From: Paenibacillus_Z sp042653205
GTDB lineage: Bacteria > Bacillota > Bacilli > Paenibacillales > Paenibacillaceae
Assembly (NCBI RefSeq): GCF_042653205.1
Contig: NZ_JBHSHY010000005.1
Span: forward strand, 124,001-188,000
Length of the DNA stretch: 64,000 bases
Direction of reading: 5' to 3'
The notes beneath the pieces are model-generated. The model saw only the letters and a list, made by a program, of their open reading frames with translations, had not been told where the DNA came from and searched no databases. Position 1 is the first letter of the stretch, and each line of letters begins with the position of its first letter. Of this stretch, positions 9,337-17,756 are shown in pieces. The position numbers and the translations under genes are program-made.

Positions 9337-11520
9337 ATGGGCATAGAGCAGCTACTTGATAAAGCATCCACCTATTTGAAGGAACAAGATTTGAACCGGA
9401 TCAAAGAAGCTTACGAATTTGCCGATCAGGCCCATCACGGGCAGGTCCGCAAATCGGGCGAGCCGTATATTCTGCATCCGGTCGCCGTCGCGGAAATTCT
9501 CGTCAATATGCAAATGGACGTATTGTCGATCATCGCGGCGCTCCTTCATGACGTGGTTGAGGATACGACCGTCCCGCTGGAAGAAGTCCGCTCCCGGTTC
9601 GGCGAGGCATGCGCGGCCGTCGTGGACGGACTGACCAAGCTGGAGAAGATCCAATTCCGCTCCAAGGAGGAGCAGCAGAACGAGAATTACCGCAAAATGT
9701 TCGTGGCCATGGCCCAGGACATGCGCGTTATCCTGATCAAGCTGGCGGACCGGCTGCACAACATGCGCACGCTGAAGTATCAATCCGAGGAGGCGCAGCG
9801 GCGGATCGCGTACGAGACGCTGGAGATTTTCTGTCCCATCGCGCACCGGCTCGGCATTTCGGCGATCAAGTGGGAGATGGAGGACATCGCCCTCCGGTAT
9901 TTGAATCCGCAGCAGTATTACCGGATCGCCAATCTCATGAAGAAGAAACGCGCGGAGCGCGAACAATATATCGCCGACGTCATCGGCCGCATTGGCGAGA
10001 AGCTCGAGGACATGGGTATCGACGGGGACATTTCCGGACGGCCGAAGCATATATACAGCATCTATAAGAAGATGACCGCGCGGAGCAAGCAGTTCAACGA
10101 AATCTACGACCTGCTCGCGATTCGCATCATCGTTGATAATATCAAAGACTGCTACGCGACGCTCGGCATCATCCACACGCTGTGGAAGCCGATGCCGGGC
10201 CGATTCAAGGATTACATCGCCATGCCGAAGGCGAATATGTACCAGTCGCTGCACACGACCGTCATCGGTCCCACCGGCGAACCGACGGAAGTGCAGATCC
10301 GCACGTGGGAGATGCACCGCACCTCCGAGTTCGGCATCGCGGCCCACTGGGCATACAAGGAAGGCGGCGTCGTGCCGGGCGGTTCGTTCGAGGACAAGAT
10401 GACGTTGTTCCGCGAGATCATCGAGCTGCAGCACGAAGCGAGCGACGCGTCGGAATTCGTCGAGTCGCTGAAGATGGATTTCTTCTCCGATCTCGTCTTC
10501 GTGTTCACGCCGAAGGGCGAAGTGTTCGAGCTTCCCGCCGGCGCGGTGCCGCTCGATTTCGCGTACCGGGTTCACACGGAGGTCGGCAACCGGACGATCG
10601 GCTCCAAGGTCAACGGCCGGATCGTGCCACTCGATTATAAGCTGAAGACGGGCGATATCGTCGAGATTCTCACGTCGAAGCACTCATACGGACCGAGCCA
10701 GGATTGGATCAAGATCGCGCAGTCGTCGCACGCGCGCAGCAAGATCAAGCAATGGTTCAAGAAGGAGCGCCGCGAGGAGAACGTCATCAAGGGCCGCGAC
10801 GCCATCGAGCGAGAGCTGAAGCGGCTCGGCCTCGAACCGTCCAGCTTCACGTCCGACGCGCAGCTGCAGGAAGCGGCGTATAAATTCACGTTCAACGACA
10901 TCGACGACATGCTGTCGGCCGTCGGCTTCGGCGGCATCACCGCAGCCCAGATCTGCACAAAGCTGTCGGAGAAAATGCGCAAGGAAGCCGAAGAGGCGAG
11001 CCAGATCGAGCTCACGAACGAAATGAAGGAAATGAAGTCGTCCCCCGCGATGCGCAAGACACGGCCGACGCACGGCGTATCCGTCAAAGGCGTGGACAAT
11101 CTGCTCGTGCGCTTCGCCCGCTGCTGCAATCCCGTGCCGGGAGACGCCATCGTCGGCTATATCACGCGGGGCCGCGGCGTGTCCGTGCATCGCGCGGACT
11201 GCACGAACTTAACGACGAGCGTCGACGGGGAAGAAGCGGCGCGCATGATCGAAGTGGAGTGGGAAGACTCGGTCGAGGCGAATTACAGCGTCGACATCGA
11301 GATTACGGGGCACGACCGGCCCGGGCTGTTGAACGAAGTGCTGCAGGCGGTCTCGGAGAGCAAGACCAACATTTCGGCCGTATCCGGCCGATCGGACAAA
11401 AACAAGCTGGCCATGATTCATATGACGGTGATGATCCGCAATATCGAGCATTTGCAATCGGTCGTCGAGCGTATCAAACGGGTGAAGGACATTTATTCCG
11501 TGCAGCGGATCATGCAGTAA
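9337..11520 (+). CDS. relA: Bifunctional (p)ppGpp synthetase/hydrolase
   Basis: A 727-residue long RelA/SpoT homologue (Rel). The N-terminal HD hydrolase domain keeps HDVVEDT (around residues 70-76). The synthetase domain carries GRPKHIYSIYKKM and the YDLLAIRIIVD segment. These are followed by a TGS domain (VFTPKGEVFELPAGAVPLDFAYRVHTEVGN, about 385-445), a conserved cysteine segment ARCCNPVPGDAIVGYITRGRGVSVHR and a C-terminal ACT domain. With both active sites intact it should make and degrade the alarmone that drives the stringent response. The ATG follows AAAGGG. dtd follows 34 bases later as in Bacillus, so they are probably cotranscribed. Confidence 0.96.
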   Translation: MGIEQLLDKASTYLKEQDLNRIKEAYEFADQAHHGQVRKSGEPYILHPVAVAEILVNMQMDVLSIIAALLHDVVEDTTVPLEEVRSRFGEACAAVVDGLTKLEKIQFRSKEEQQNENYRKMFVAMAQDMRVILIKLADRLHNMRTLKYQSEEAQRRIAYETLEIFCPIAHRLGISAIKWEMEDIALRYLNPQQYYRIANLMKKKRAEREQYIADVIGRIGEKLEDMGIDGDISGRPKHIYSIYKKMTARSKQFNEIYDLLAIRIIVDNIKDCYATLGIIHTLWKPMPGRFKDYIAMPKANMYQSLHTTVIGPTGEPTEVQIRTWEMHRTSEFGIAAHWAYKEGGVVPGGSFEDKMTLFREIIELQHEASDASEFVESLKMDFFSDLVFVFTPKGEVFELPAGAVPLDFAYRVHTEVGNRTIGSKVNGRIVPLDYKLKTGDIVEILTSKHSYGPSQDWIKIAQSSHARSKIKQWFKKERREENVIKGRDAIERELKRLGLEPSSFTSDAQLQEAAYKFTFNDIDDMLSAVGFGGITAAQICTKLSEKMRKEAEEASQIELTNEMKEMKSSPAMRKTRPTHGVSVKGVDNLLVRFARCCNPVPGDAIVGYITRGRGVSVHRADCTNLTTSVDGEEAARMIEVEWEDSVEANYSVDIEITGHDRPGLLNEVLQAVSESKTNISAVSGRSDKNKLAMIHMTVMIRNIEHLQSVVERIKRVKDIYSVQRIMQ

Positions 11521-11554
11521 TCATTCTTAAAGCGTCGGAGGAGCAAGCGGACAA

Positions 11555-11998
11555 ATGAAGGTAGTCGTGCAGCGAAGCAAGGAAGCGTCCGTCGTCGTGG
11601 ACGGCGTGACGGTAGGCGCCATCGCGAAAGGGCTCGTGCTGCTCGTGGGCCTCACGCACGAGGATACGGATGCGGACATTCGGTGGATGGCCGACAAGAT
11701 CGCGGGATTGCGGATCTTCGAGGACGAGAGCGGGAAAATGAACCTATCCGTGTCGGACGTCGGCGGCGAAATCCTGTCCGTCTCGCAGTTCACGCTGTAC
11801 GGGGACTGCCGCAAGGGCCGGAGGCCGAACTTCATGGCCGCGGCGAGACCGGAGCAGGCGGAGGCGCAGTACGAGGCGTTCAACGATGCGCTTCGCGCGT
11901 CCGGACTGAAGGTCGAGACCGGCCGGTTCGGCGCTATGATGGACGTGACGTTCACCAACTGGGGACCGGTCACGCTGATCGTCGACAGCAAAGCATAA
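11555..11998 (+). CDS. dtd: D-aminoacyl-tRNA deacylase
   Basis: A 147-residue enzyme that removes D-amino acids (and mischarged glycine) from tRNA. The SQFTLYGD motif (around residues 77-84) and the TNWGPVT segment (around 135-141) form the conserved cross-subunit active site of DTD. It is downstream of relA and upstream of hisS. GGAGGAG lies about 12 bases before the ATG. A terminator follows. Confidence 0.95.
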   Translation: MKVVVQRSKEASVVVDGVTVGAIAKGLVLLVGLTHEDTDADIRWMADKIAGLRIFEDESGKMNLSVSDVGGEILSVSQFTLYGDCRKGRRPNFMAAARPEQAEAQYEAFNDALRASGLKVETGRFGAMMDVTFTNWGPVTLIVDSKA

Positions 11999-12029
11999 GG
12001 ATCGCTGACGGCAGGATAAGCGAAACAAG

Positions 12030-12053
12030 CGGCATACGGCATGCCGTTTTTTT
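12030..12053 (+). terminator. Rho-independent terminator after dtd
   Basis: CGGCAT (12030-12035) pairs with ATGCCG (12041-12046) across ACGGC, followed by seven T. Confidence 0.8.
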
Positions 12054-12213
12054 GTTGTCGTTGCTTCCCGGAAGATTCGAAGCAGCCGCCTTCATGAGGA
12101 CGCGAATTTCGTGCCGACGGGGGACCGGGGCGTGTGTTGAAAACGGAGATGGCGGGCACACTAAGGCTGACCATGCGCCATCGACAGGCGCGAATCAGCG
12201 GAGGGTGAACGGA

Positions 12214-12372
12214 ATGCATCAATCACGCAAAGAACAAGGCATCGAGAGAACGGCCAAACGGCTGCTGTTCGCCGATCGCCGGGAAGCGATCATGCTGGCC
12301 CGGGAAGAGTCCGGCATCGAGGCGGGCGGCGAATTGGGCCGGGCCGCGGTCCTTCCGCCCAGAATGCCTTGA
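12214..12372 (+). CDS. Possible 52-residue protein of unknown function
   Basis: A short frame with an ATG well placed behind GGAGGGTGA. The product is charged and mostly helical in character (starts MHQSRKEQGIERTAKRLLF, ends PPRMP) with no membrane segment or known motif. It lies between the dtd terminator and another terminator at 12451. I do not recognise a family. The good ribosome site and the flanking terminators argue for a small gene, but it could be chance in GC-rich DNA. Confidence 0.35.
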   Translation: MHQSRKEQGIERTAKRLLFADRREAIMLAREESGIEAGGELGRAAVLPPRMP

Positions 12373-12450
12373 GCGCGAACGGATTCGCGGCACGGCGCTG
12401 TGCAAGGCTGCGTGTTAACGGCACGGCAGGGGAGGCATGTGCACGCATAC

Positions 12451-12473
12451 GAAGCGTAACCGCTTCATTTTTT
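12451..12473 (+). terminator. Rho-independent terminator after the small ORF
   Basis: GAAGCG (12451-12456) pairs with CGCTTC (12461-12466), loop TAAC, followed by ATTTTTTT. It ends where the 11-bp repeat promoter begins. Confidence 0.65.
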
Positions 12474-12527
12474 GTAACGGAACTGTAACCTGTTTTCAAT
12501 GTTCCTCTAACATCGCGTGCCTATAAT
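12473..12527 (+). promoter_or_regulatory. Response-regulator-type promoter with four 11-bp-spaced hexamers
   Basis: Hexamers TGTAAC (12473), TGTAAC (12484), TTCAAT (12495) and TCTAAC (12506) start exactly 11 bases apart. Ten bases after the last one comes a perfect TATAAT (12522-12527) without a recognisable -35 box. An 11-bp array ending about 10 bp before the -10 is the layout used by OmpR/PhoB/PhoP-family activators. The regulator is not identifiable from the window. Confidence 0.5.
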
Positions 12528-12533
12528 GATAGT

Positions 12534-12589
12534 CGACCCCCTTTTTTGAATATATTTGATGGACCTACAACTCGTTTGTAGGTTTTTTT
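12534..12589 (+). ncRNA. Candidate short terminated transcript upstream of hisS
   Basis: A transcript from the promoter ending at 12527 would begin near 12534 and meet a terminator at 12563-12589, giving about 56 nt. The 5' part is C- and U-rich (GACCCCCTTTTTT). No ribosome site or convincing ORF lies in it. It could be a small RNA or an attenuated leader. Confidence 0.35.
12563..12589 (+). terminator. Terminator of the short transcript
   Basis: ACCTACAA (12563-12570) pairs with TTGTAGGT (12576-12583), loop CTCGT, with a T run to 12589. Confidence 0.8.
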
Positions 12590-12627
12590 CTTTGTTTTGT
12601 GACTTTCGCCTGAGTCTTCGAGGTATA

Positions 12628-12656
12628 TTGACACCTCAAAACCGGAATGCTATTAT
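12628..12656 (+). promoter_or_regulatory. SigA-type promoter of hisS
   Basis: TTGACA (12628-12633), 17-base spacer, TATTAT (12651-12656). It sits just before the T-box leader. Confidence 0.75.
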
Positions 12657-12662
12657 TGATGA

Positions 12663-12967
12663 GATAAAGTGTTGATCCGTCGATAGGAAGATTTCGTTCT
12701 ACCCGCACCGATACAGAGAGGGGTTCCATGGCTGGAAGAATCCTTGGCGTGCTTGAGCGAGAGGACATCCTGGAGGACATGCGGCGAACCTGCCGGTCAT
12801 TGAAGCCGGTTCAGTAGCCGTATTGCGTAGCCGGGCGTTAACCGGATAAAGCGGGACGAAGGCCGATCACGGCGGACGTTCCGGAATGTGGGTGGTACCA
12901 CGACAGCTTCGTTTTCGACAAGCTCTCGTCCCTTTGGCCTGTATAGGCGGAGGACGGGAGCTTTTTT
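12663..12967 (+). promoter_or_regulatory. T-box leader controlling hisS
   Basis: A leader of about 300 bases ends in the T-box sequence GTGGGTGGTACCACG (12888-12902), which pairs with the acceptor end of uncharged tRNA. A strong terminator follows: 12920-12931 pairs with 12952-12963, then a T run. The AGAGAG and GCTGGAAGA elements around 12715-12745 fit the apical parts of stem I. Two CAT triplets further on could be the histidine specifier, but I cannot fix which one. Uncharged tRNA-His should favour read-through. Confidence 0.9.
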
Positions 12968-13024
12968 AATCCCCGGTTACCGGGAGCAGGTTCAAGGACC
13001 ATTATCAATTGGGAGGGAATGGGC

Positions 13025-14284
13025 ATGGCTTTTCAGAAGCCTCCGGGCACGCAGGATTTTTTGCCGGGCGCCGTAGAGAAATGGCAGTACGTCGAACGCG
13101 TGGCGCGCGATATTTGCCGGCGGTTTAATTTCCGCGAGATTCGCACCCCGCTCTTCGAAATGACGGAGCTGTACAAACGGGGCGTCGGCGAGACGACGGA
13201 CATCGTCGAGAAAGAAATGTACACGTTCACTGACCGCGGGGACCGCAGTCTGACCCTTCGTCCGGAGGGCACGGCCGGGGCCGTCCGCGCTTACGTGGAG
13301 AACAAGCTGTACGGCGAACCGGACGTATCGAAGCTGTATTACATTGGTCCGATGTTCCGTTACGAGCGCCAGCAGGCGGGCCGGTACCGGCAATTCCACC
13401 AATTCGGCGTGGAAGCGCTCGGCGCGGTCGACCCGGCGCTGGACGCGGAAGTGATCGCCCTCGGCTATACGTTCTACGCGGAGGTCGGCCTGAAGGACGT
13501 CCGGGTGGAAATCAACTCCGTGGGCACGCCGGCCGTGCGCGCGGCTTACCGCTCGCGGCTGCTCGCGTTCCTGGAGCCGATGCGCGAGTCGCTTTGCAAG
13601 GACTGCCAGGCGCGCATGGACCGCAATCCGCTCCGCGTCCTCGATTGCAAGACCGACCAGCACCGGTTCGACGGCGCGCCGTCGATTCTGGAGAGTTTGG
13701 ACGAGGAGTGCCGGACGCACTTCGAGGCGCTGCAGTTCCACTTGACGGACATGAACATTCCGTACCTCATCAATCCTCGACTCGTGCGTGGCCTCGATTA
13801 CTACACGCACACCGCGTTCGAGTACAAGGCGGGAGGCATCGGCGCGATCGATACGATCGGCGGCGGCGGGCGCTATAACGGCCTGGTCGCCGACATCGGC
13901 GGCCCGGACCAGCCCGGCGTCGGCCTCGGCATCGGCCTGGAGCGCACGGTGCTGCTGCTGGAGAGCCAGGGCGTGCAGCTCGATCATCTGCACCGGGTCG
14001 ACGTGTACCTGGTCGGGCTCGGCGAAGCGGCGGAGCGCGAGACGACGCGGCTGCTGCACGGCCTGCGCCTGCGCGGCATCGCGGCGGAGCGGGATTATCA
14101 GAGCCGCAAAATGAAGGCGCAGCTGAAATCGGCCGACCGCCTGCAGGCGCGCTTCACGGCGATTCTCGGCGACGACGAGCTGGATCGCGGCGAAATCGCC
14201 TTGAAAAACATGGCGACGGGCGAGCAGACGTTCATCGCGCTAGATGCCCTGGCGGAAGCGATTTTGCAAGGAGTCAAGGGGTAG
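13025..14284 (+). CDS. hisS: Histidyl-tRNA synthetase
   Basis: A 419-residue class II synthetase that charges tRNA-His. It begins MAFQKPPGTQDFLPG, has motif 2 (YYIGPMFRYERQQAGRYRQFHQFG), the histidine loops LVRGLDYYTHTAFEY and GGGGRYNGLV, motif 3 GVGLGIGLERTVLL, and a C-terminal anticodon-binding domain from about residue 325. The ATG at 13025 is 7 bases after GGGAGGG; the ATG at 13019 would be too close. Expression is controlled by the T-box upstream. aspS follows after 35 bases, as in Bacillus. Confidence 0.96.
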   Translation: MAFQKPPGTQDFLPGAVEKWQYVERVARDICRRFNFREIRTPLFEMTELYKRGVGETTDIVEKEMYTFTDRGDRSLTLRPEGTAGAVRAYVENKLYGEPDVSKLYYIGPMFRYERQQAGRYRQFHQFGVEALGAVDPALDAEVIALGYTFYAEVGLKDVRVEINSVGTPAVRAAYRSRLLAFLEPMRESLCKDCQARMDRNPLRVLDCKTDQHRFDGAPSILESLDEECRTHFEALQFHLTDMNIPYLINPRLVRGLDYYTHTAFEYKAGGIGAIDTIGGGGRYNGLVADIGGPDQPGVGLGIGLERTVLLLESQGVQLDHLHRVDVYLVGLGEAAERETTRLLHGLRLRGIAAERDYQSRKMKAQLKSADRLQARFTAILGDDELDRGEIALKNMATGEQTFIALDALAEAILQGVKG

Positions 14285-14319
14285 TTTCATTCATTCACGA
14301 TCATAAAGGAGACATGAAC

Positions 14320-16140
14320 ATGGAGATGCTTAAAACGCATGCTTGCGGAACATTGACGAAGGCGGACATCGGCCGGACCGTGACGCTGAACGGCTGGGTG
14401 CAGCGCCGCCGCGACCTCGGCGGGGTGCTGTTCATCGACCTGCGCGACCGCACGGGCATCGTGCAAATCGTCTTCAACCCGACCTTCTCCGGCGACGCGC
14501 TGGCGATCGCCGACCGCGCGCGCAGCGAGTACGTCCTGGCCGTCCGCGGCCAAGTTGTTGAACGCGATGCCGAGACGGTCAACCCGAACCTCGAGACCGG
14601 CGAGATCGAAGTGCGCATTACCGAGATCGAAATCATGAACGCGGCGAAGACGCCTCCGTTCCCAATCGAAGACGGCGTCGAAGTTGACGAGTCGCTTCGC
14701 CTGAAATACCGCTACCTTGACCTGCGCCGTCCGGAAATGCAGAAGACGCTGCTTCTTCGTTCCAAGGCGGCGAAGGTGTTCCGCGACTTCCTCGACGGAC
14801 AAGGCTTCATCGACGTAGAAACGCCGATTTTAACGAAGAGCACGCCGGAAGGCGCGCGCGATTACCTCGTGCCGAGCCGCGTGCACCCGGGTGAATTTTT
14901 CGCGCTGCCGCAGTCGCCGCAAATCTTCAAGCAGCTGCTGATGGTCGGCGGTCTCGAGCGATATTACCAGATCGCGCGCTGCTTCCGCGACGAAGACCTT
15001 CGCGCGGACCGTCAGCCGGAGTTCACGCAGGTCGACATCGAGACGTCCTTCTTGTCCCAGGACCAACTGCTGGAGATGATGGAAGAGCTCGTCGCGAAGC
15101 TGTTCAAGGAAACGATCAACGTGGACATCGCGCGTCCGTTCCAGCGCATCACATACGCGGACGCGATGAACAAATACGGTTCCGACAAGCCGGACCTTCG
15201 GTTCGGGATGGAGATGGAAGACATCACGGATATCGTGGCATCGAGCGATGTGAAGGTGTTCGCGGCCGTATCGGCTGGCGGCGGCGTCGTCAAGGCACTG
15301 AACGCCAAGGGCTGCGCGAGCTGGAGCCGCAAGGAGCTTGATGACCTGCAGCCGTTCGCGGCGCGCTATGGCGGCAAAGGCCTGGCATGGGTCACGGTGA
15401 AGGAAGGCGAATGGCGCGGACCGATCGTGAAGTTCTTCAAGCCGGAGGAAATCTCTGCCCTGACGGAGCGGCTCGGCGTCGAGGAAGGCGACCTGCTGCT
15501 GTTCTCGGCGGACAAGAAGAAGGTCGTGGCGGACGTTCTCGGCAACCTGCGCCTTAAGATCGGCAAGCAGCTAGGCCTGATCGACGAATCCCAGTTCAAG
15601 CTGGAATGGGTCGTCGACTTCCCGCTGCTCGGCTACGACGAGGAAGCGAAGCGGTACGTGGCGGAGCATCATCCGTTCACGCGCCCGAACGCAGACGACC
15701 TGCATCTGTTCGAGACGAACCCGGGCGAGATTCGCGCGCAGGCGTACGACCTCGTGCTGAACGGCTACGAAGTCGGCGGCGGCTCCATGCGAATCTACAA
15801 GCGCGACGTGCAGGAGATGATGTTCAAGGCGCTCGGCTTTACGCTGGAGGAAGCCCGCGAGAAGTTCGGGTTCCTGCTGGACGCGTTCGACTACGGCACG
15901 CCTCCGCACGGCGGGATCGCGTTCGGCTTCGACCGTCTCGTGATGCTGCTTGCGGGCCGCACGAACCTGCGCGAGACGATCGCGTTCCCGAAAACGGCGA
16001 GCGCGACCGACCTGCTCAGCGACGCGCCGTCCGAAGTCGACATCGCCCAGCTGCAGCAGCTGCACATCCGTACGATCCAGAAGCCTTTGAAGCAGCAAGA
16101 GGCCGCGGCGGCGGCTTCGGCGCCAACAGCCCAAAATTAA
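14320..16140 (+). CDS. aspS: Aspartyl-tRNA synthetase
   Basis: A 606-residue bacterial-type AspRS: N-terminal OB-fold anticodon domain (GWVQRRRDLGGVLFIDLRDRTG), class II core with motif 2 (QIARCFRDEDLRADRQPEFTQVD), a GAD insertion domain (about 295-420) and motif 3 near residue 545 (GGIAFGFDRLVMLLAG). The ATG at 14320 has AAAGGAG 8 bases upstream; the ATG at 14314 is also possible. It is probably cotranscribed with hisS and therefore under the histidine T-box. Confidence 0.96.
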   Translation: MEMLKTHACGTLTKADIGRTVTLNGWVQRRRDLGGVLFIDLRDRTGIVQIVFNPTFSGDALAIADRARSEYVLAVRGQVVERDAETVNPNLETGEIEVRITEIEIMNAAKTPPFPIEDGVEVDESLRLKYRYLDLRRPEMQKTLLLRSKAAKVFRDFLDGQGFIDVETPILTKSTPEGARDYLVPSRVHPGEFFALPQSPQIFKQLLMVGGLERYYQIARCFRDEDLRADRQPEFTQVDIETSFLSQDQLLEMMEELVAKLFKETINVDIARPFQRITYADAMNKYGSDKPDLRFGMEMEDITDIVASSDVKVFAAVSAGGGVVKALNAKGCASWSRKELDDLQPFAARYGGKGLAWVTVKEGEWRGPIVKFFKPEEISALTERLGVEEGDLLLFSADKKKVVADVLGNLRLKIGKQLGLIDESQFKLEWVVDFPLLGYDEEAKRYVAEHHPFTRPNADDLHLFETNPGEIRAQAYDLVLNGYEVGGGSMRIYKRDVQEMMFKALGFTLEEAREKFGFLLDAFDYGTPPHGGIAFGFDRLVMLLAGRTNLRETIAFPKTASATDLLSDAPSEVDIAQLQQLHIRTIQKPLKQQEAAAAASAPTAQN

Positions 16141-16148
16141 GCTCTTTC

Positions 16149-16182
16149 CCGGCTTTCGACCGCTCCGCGCGGCGAAAGCCGG
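16149..16182 (+). terminator. Hairpin between aspS and tcdA
   Basis: CCGGCTTTCG (16149-16158) pairs with CGAAAGCCGG (16173-16182). The T run after it is poor, so it may only partly terminate. Confidence 0.4.
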
Positions 16183-16218
16183 ATTCGTTATCTATCGCCT
16201 TTGGAGGTGCAAGGAAGG

Positions 16219-16974
16219 ATGCTTCATCAATTTTCCCGGACGGAGCTGGCATTCGGCCCGGAGGGATTGGCTATTATGAAAGGCAGTACCGTCGCGGTGC
16301 TCGGCATCGGCGGCGTCGGCGCAATGGCGGCGGAAGCGCTGGCGCGCACGGGCGTCGGCCGGATCATTTTGATCGATAAGGACGTCGTGGACATCACGAA
16401 CGTCAACCGTCAGATTCACGCGCTTACGACGACGGTCGGGCAGCCGAAGGCGGAGCTGATGCGCGACCGCATCAAGCTGATCAATCCGGATTGCGACGCC
16501 ATCGCGCTGCGCATGTTTTACACGGAGGAGACGTACGAGCAATTGTTCGCGTACAAGCTCGATTACGTCGTCGACGCGTCCGATACGATCATTTACAAGG
16601 TGCATCTCATTATGGAATGCCTGAAGCGGAACATTCGGGTCATCTCCAGCATGGGGGCTGCCAATAAGATGGATCCGTCGCGGTTTCGCGTCGCGGACAT
16701 CTCGCAGACGTCGATGGACCCCGTGGCGCGCGTCGTCCGCCAGAAGCTGCGGAAGGAAGGCATCAAGCGCGGCGTGAAGGTCGTCTTCTCGACGGAGGAA
16801 CCGATCAAGCCGCGCGAGGACGTCACGCAGCGCATCGTGCCGGAGAACGCGCCGGAAATCCGCAAGGCGAAGCAGCCGCCGGCGAGCAACGCGTTCGTGC
16901 CGCCGACGGCCGGCCTCATCATGGTCAGCGCGGTGGTCAAAGATTTGCTCGAAGCGGGAGGACAGGCCGAATGA
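16219..16974 (+). CDS. tcdA: tRNA threonylcarbamoyladenosine dehydratase
   Basis: A 251-residue E1-like (ThiF/MoeB) ATP-dependent enzyme that cyclises t6A37 in ANN-decoding tRNAs to ct6A. The nucleotide-binding GIGGVGAMAAEALARTGVG (around 29-47), the DKDVVDITNVNRQ segment and the DASDTIIYK segment are visible. It lacks the Cys-x2-Cys zinc pairs of MoeB, consistent with TcdA (YrvM). I start at the ATG 16219, about 10 bases after GGAGGTG. It overlaps the next gene by four bases (ATGA). Confidence 0.9.
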   Translation: MLHQFSRTELAFGPEGLAIMKGSTVAVLGIGGVGAMAAEALARTGVGRIILIDKDVVDITNVNRQIHALTTTVGQPKAELMRDRIKLINPDCDAIALRMFYTEETYEQLFAYKLDYVVDASDTIIYKVHLIMECLKRNIRVISSMGAANKMDPSRFRVADISQTSMDPVARVVRQKLRKEGIKRGVKVVFSTEEPIKPREDVTQRIVPENAPEIRKAKQPPASNAFVPPTAGLIMVSAVVKDLLEAGGQAE

Positions 16975-17636
16975 ACGTGGAACTGATGAACAAGCTGCGG
17001 CTGTCGCTCGACATGCGCGTCGCGCTGCTGGAAGCGCCGGACGCGTCGTACAAGGAGGCGCTCGGCGCCGAGAACGCCGAGCCGTTCAGCGAGATGGACG
17101 CCGGCACATACGATTTCGTCATGCTGTTCGCGAAAGACATCGCAAGCTTGAACGAGCACGCGCCGAAGGTGCTCAAAGCCGTGAAGAAAGACGGTCTGCT
17201 GTGGATCTGTTATCCGAAGGGCACGTCGAGGATCAAAACCGACATCAACCGCGACCGCGGCTGGAAAGCGGTCCGCGACGAAGGCTGGGAAGCCGTCTCG
17301 CTTGTATCGGTCGACGACACGTGGTCGGCGATGCGGTTCCGTCCCGTCGGCGCGGTACAGACGAGCGCGCGGGCGAAGCGGGCGGCGGACGCCGTCCGCG
17401 AAGCGGGCACGGGCGCTTCGAAGGAGCTCGTCGTGCCGGATGACGTCAAGGCTGCGCTTGCCGCGCATCCCGAAGCCGAAGCGTTCTTCGCGGGACTCGC
17501 GCCGTCGCACCGCAAGGAATACGTGCGCTGGATCAACGAAGCGAAGCAGGAAGTCACCCGCGCGAGGCGCATCGGCGAGATGACGGCGAAGCTGGCACAG
17601 CAGCTGAAGCGCCCGTCGGACAAGCCGCAGGCGTAG
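16971..17636 (+). CDS. DUF3052-like / YdeI (OmdA) two-domain protein
   Basis: A 221-residue protein. The N-terminal half (about 1-125) resembles DUF3052-type domains: it starts with RVALLEAPDASYKEAL, has FVMLFAKDIASLNEHAPKVLKAVKKDG, and ends with TDINRDRGWKAVRDEGWEAVSLVSVDDTWSAMRFRP. The C-terminal part (about 148-212) is a YdeI/OmdA domain with AHPEAEAFFAGLAPSHRKEYVRWINEAK. OmdA-like proteins are loosely linked to bacteriocin resistance, but the molecular function is unknown. It is coupled to tcdA by the ATGA overlap and ends at a strong terminator. Confidence 0.7.
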   Translation: MNVELMNKLRLSLDMRVALLEAPDASYKEALGAENAEPFSEMDAGTYDFVMLFAKDIASLNEHAPKVLKAVKKDGLLWICYPKGTSRIKTDINRDRGWKAVRDEGWEAVSLVSVDDTWSAMRFRPVGAVQTSARAKRAADAVREAGTGASKELVVPDDVKAALAAHPEAEAFFAGLAPSHRKEYVRWINEAKQEVTRARRIGEMTAKLAQQLKRPSDKPQA

Positions 17637-17684
17637 CGGAATCGCGCCAAGCGCAGCTTCCAAGAAGCCCGCGAAAGCAATCGC

Positions 17685-17726
17685 AAAAGCAGGATTACCG
17701 GAAAAACGGTAATCCTGCTTTTTTTT
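17685..17726. terminator. Strong bidirectional-type terminator
   Basis: A 16-bp perfect stem (17685-17700 with 17707-17722), loop GAAAAA, A run on the 5' side and T run on the 3' side. Confidence 0.9.
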
Positions 17727-17756
17727 ATCTGGGCCATGTATTTTGTCCCAATCAAT

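Noticed and set aside
12559..12675. An ATG frame of 38 codons starting in the short transcript upstream of hisS
   Set aside because: No ribosome site, crosses the terminator and the hisS promoter, and has no sensible protein features.
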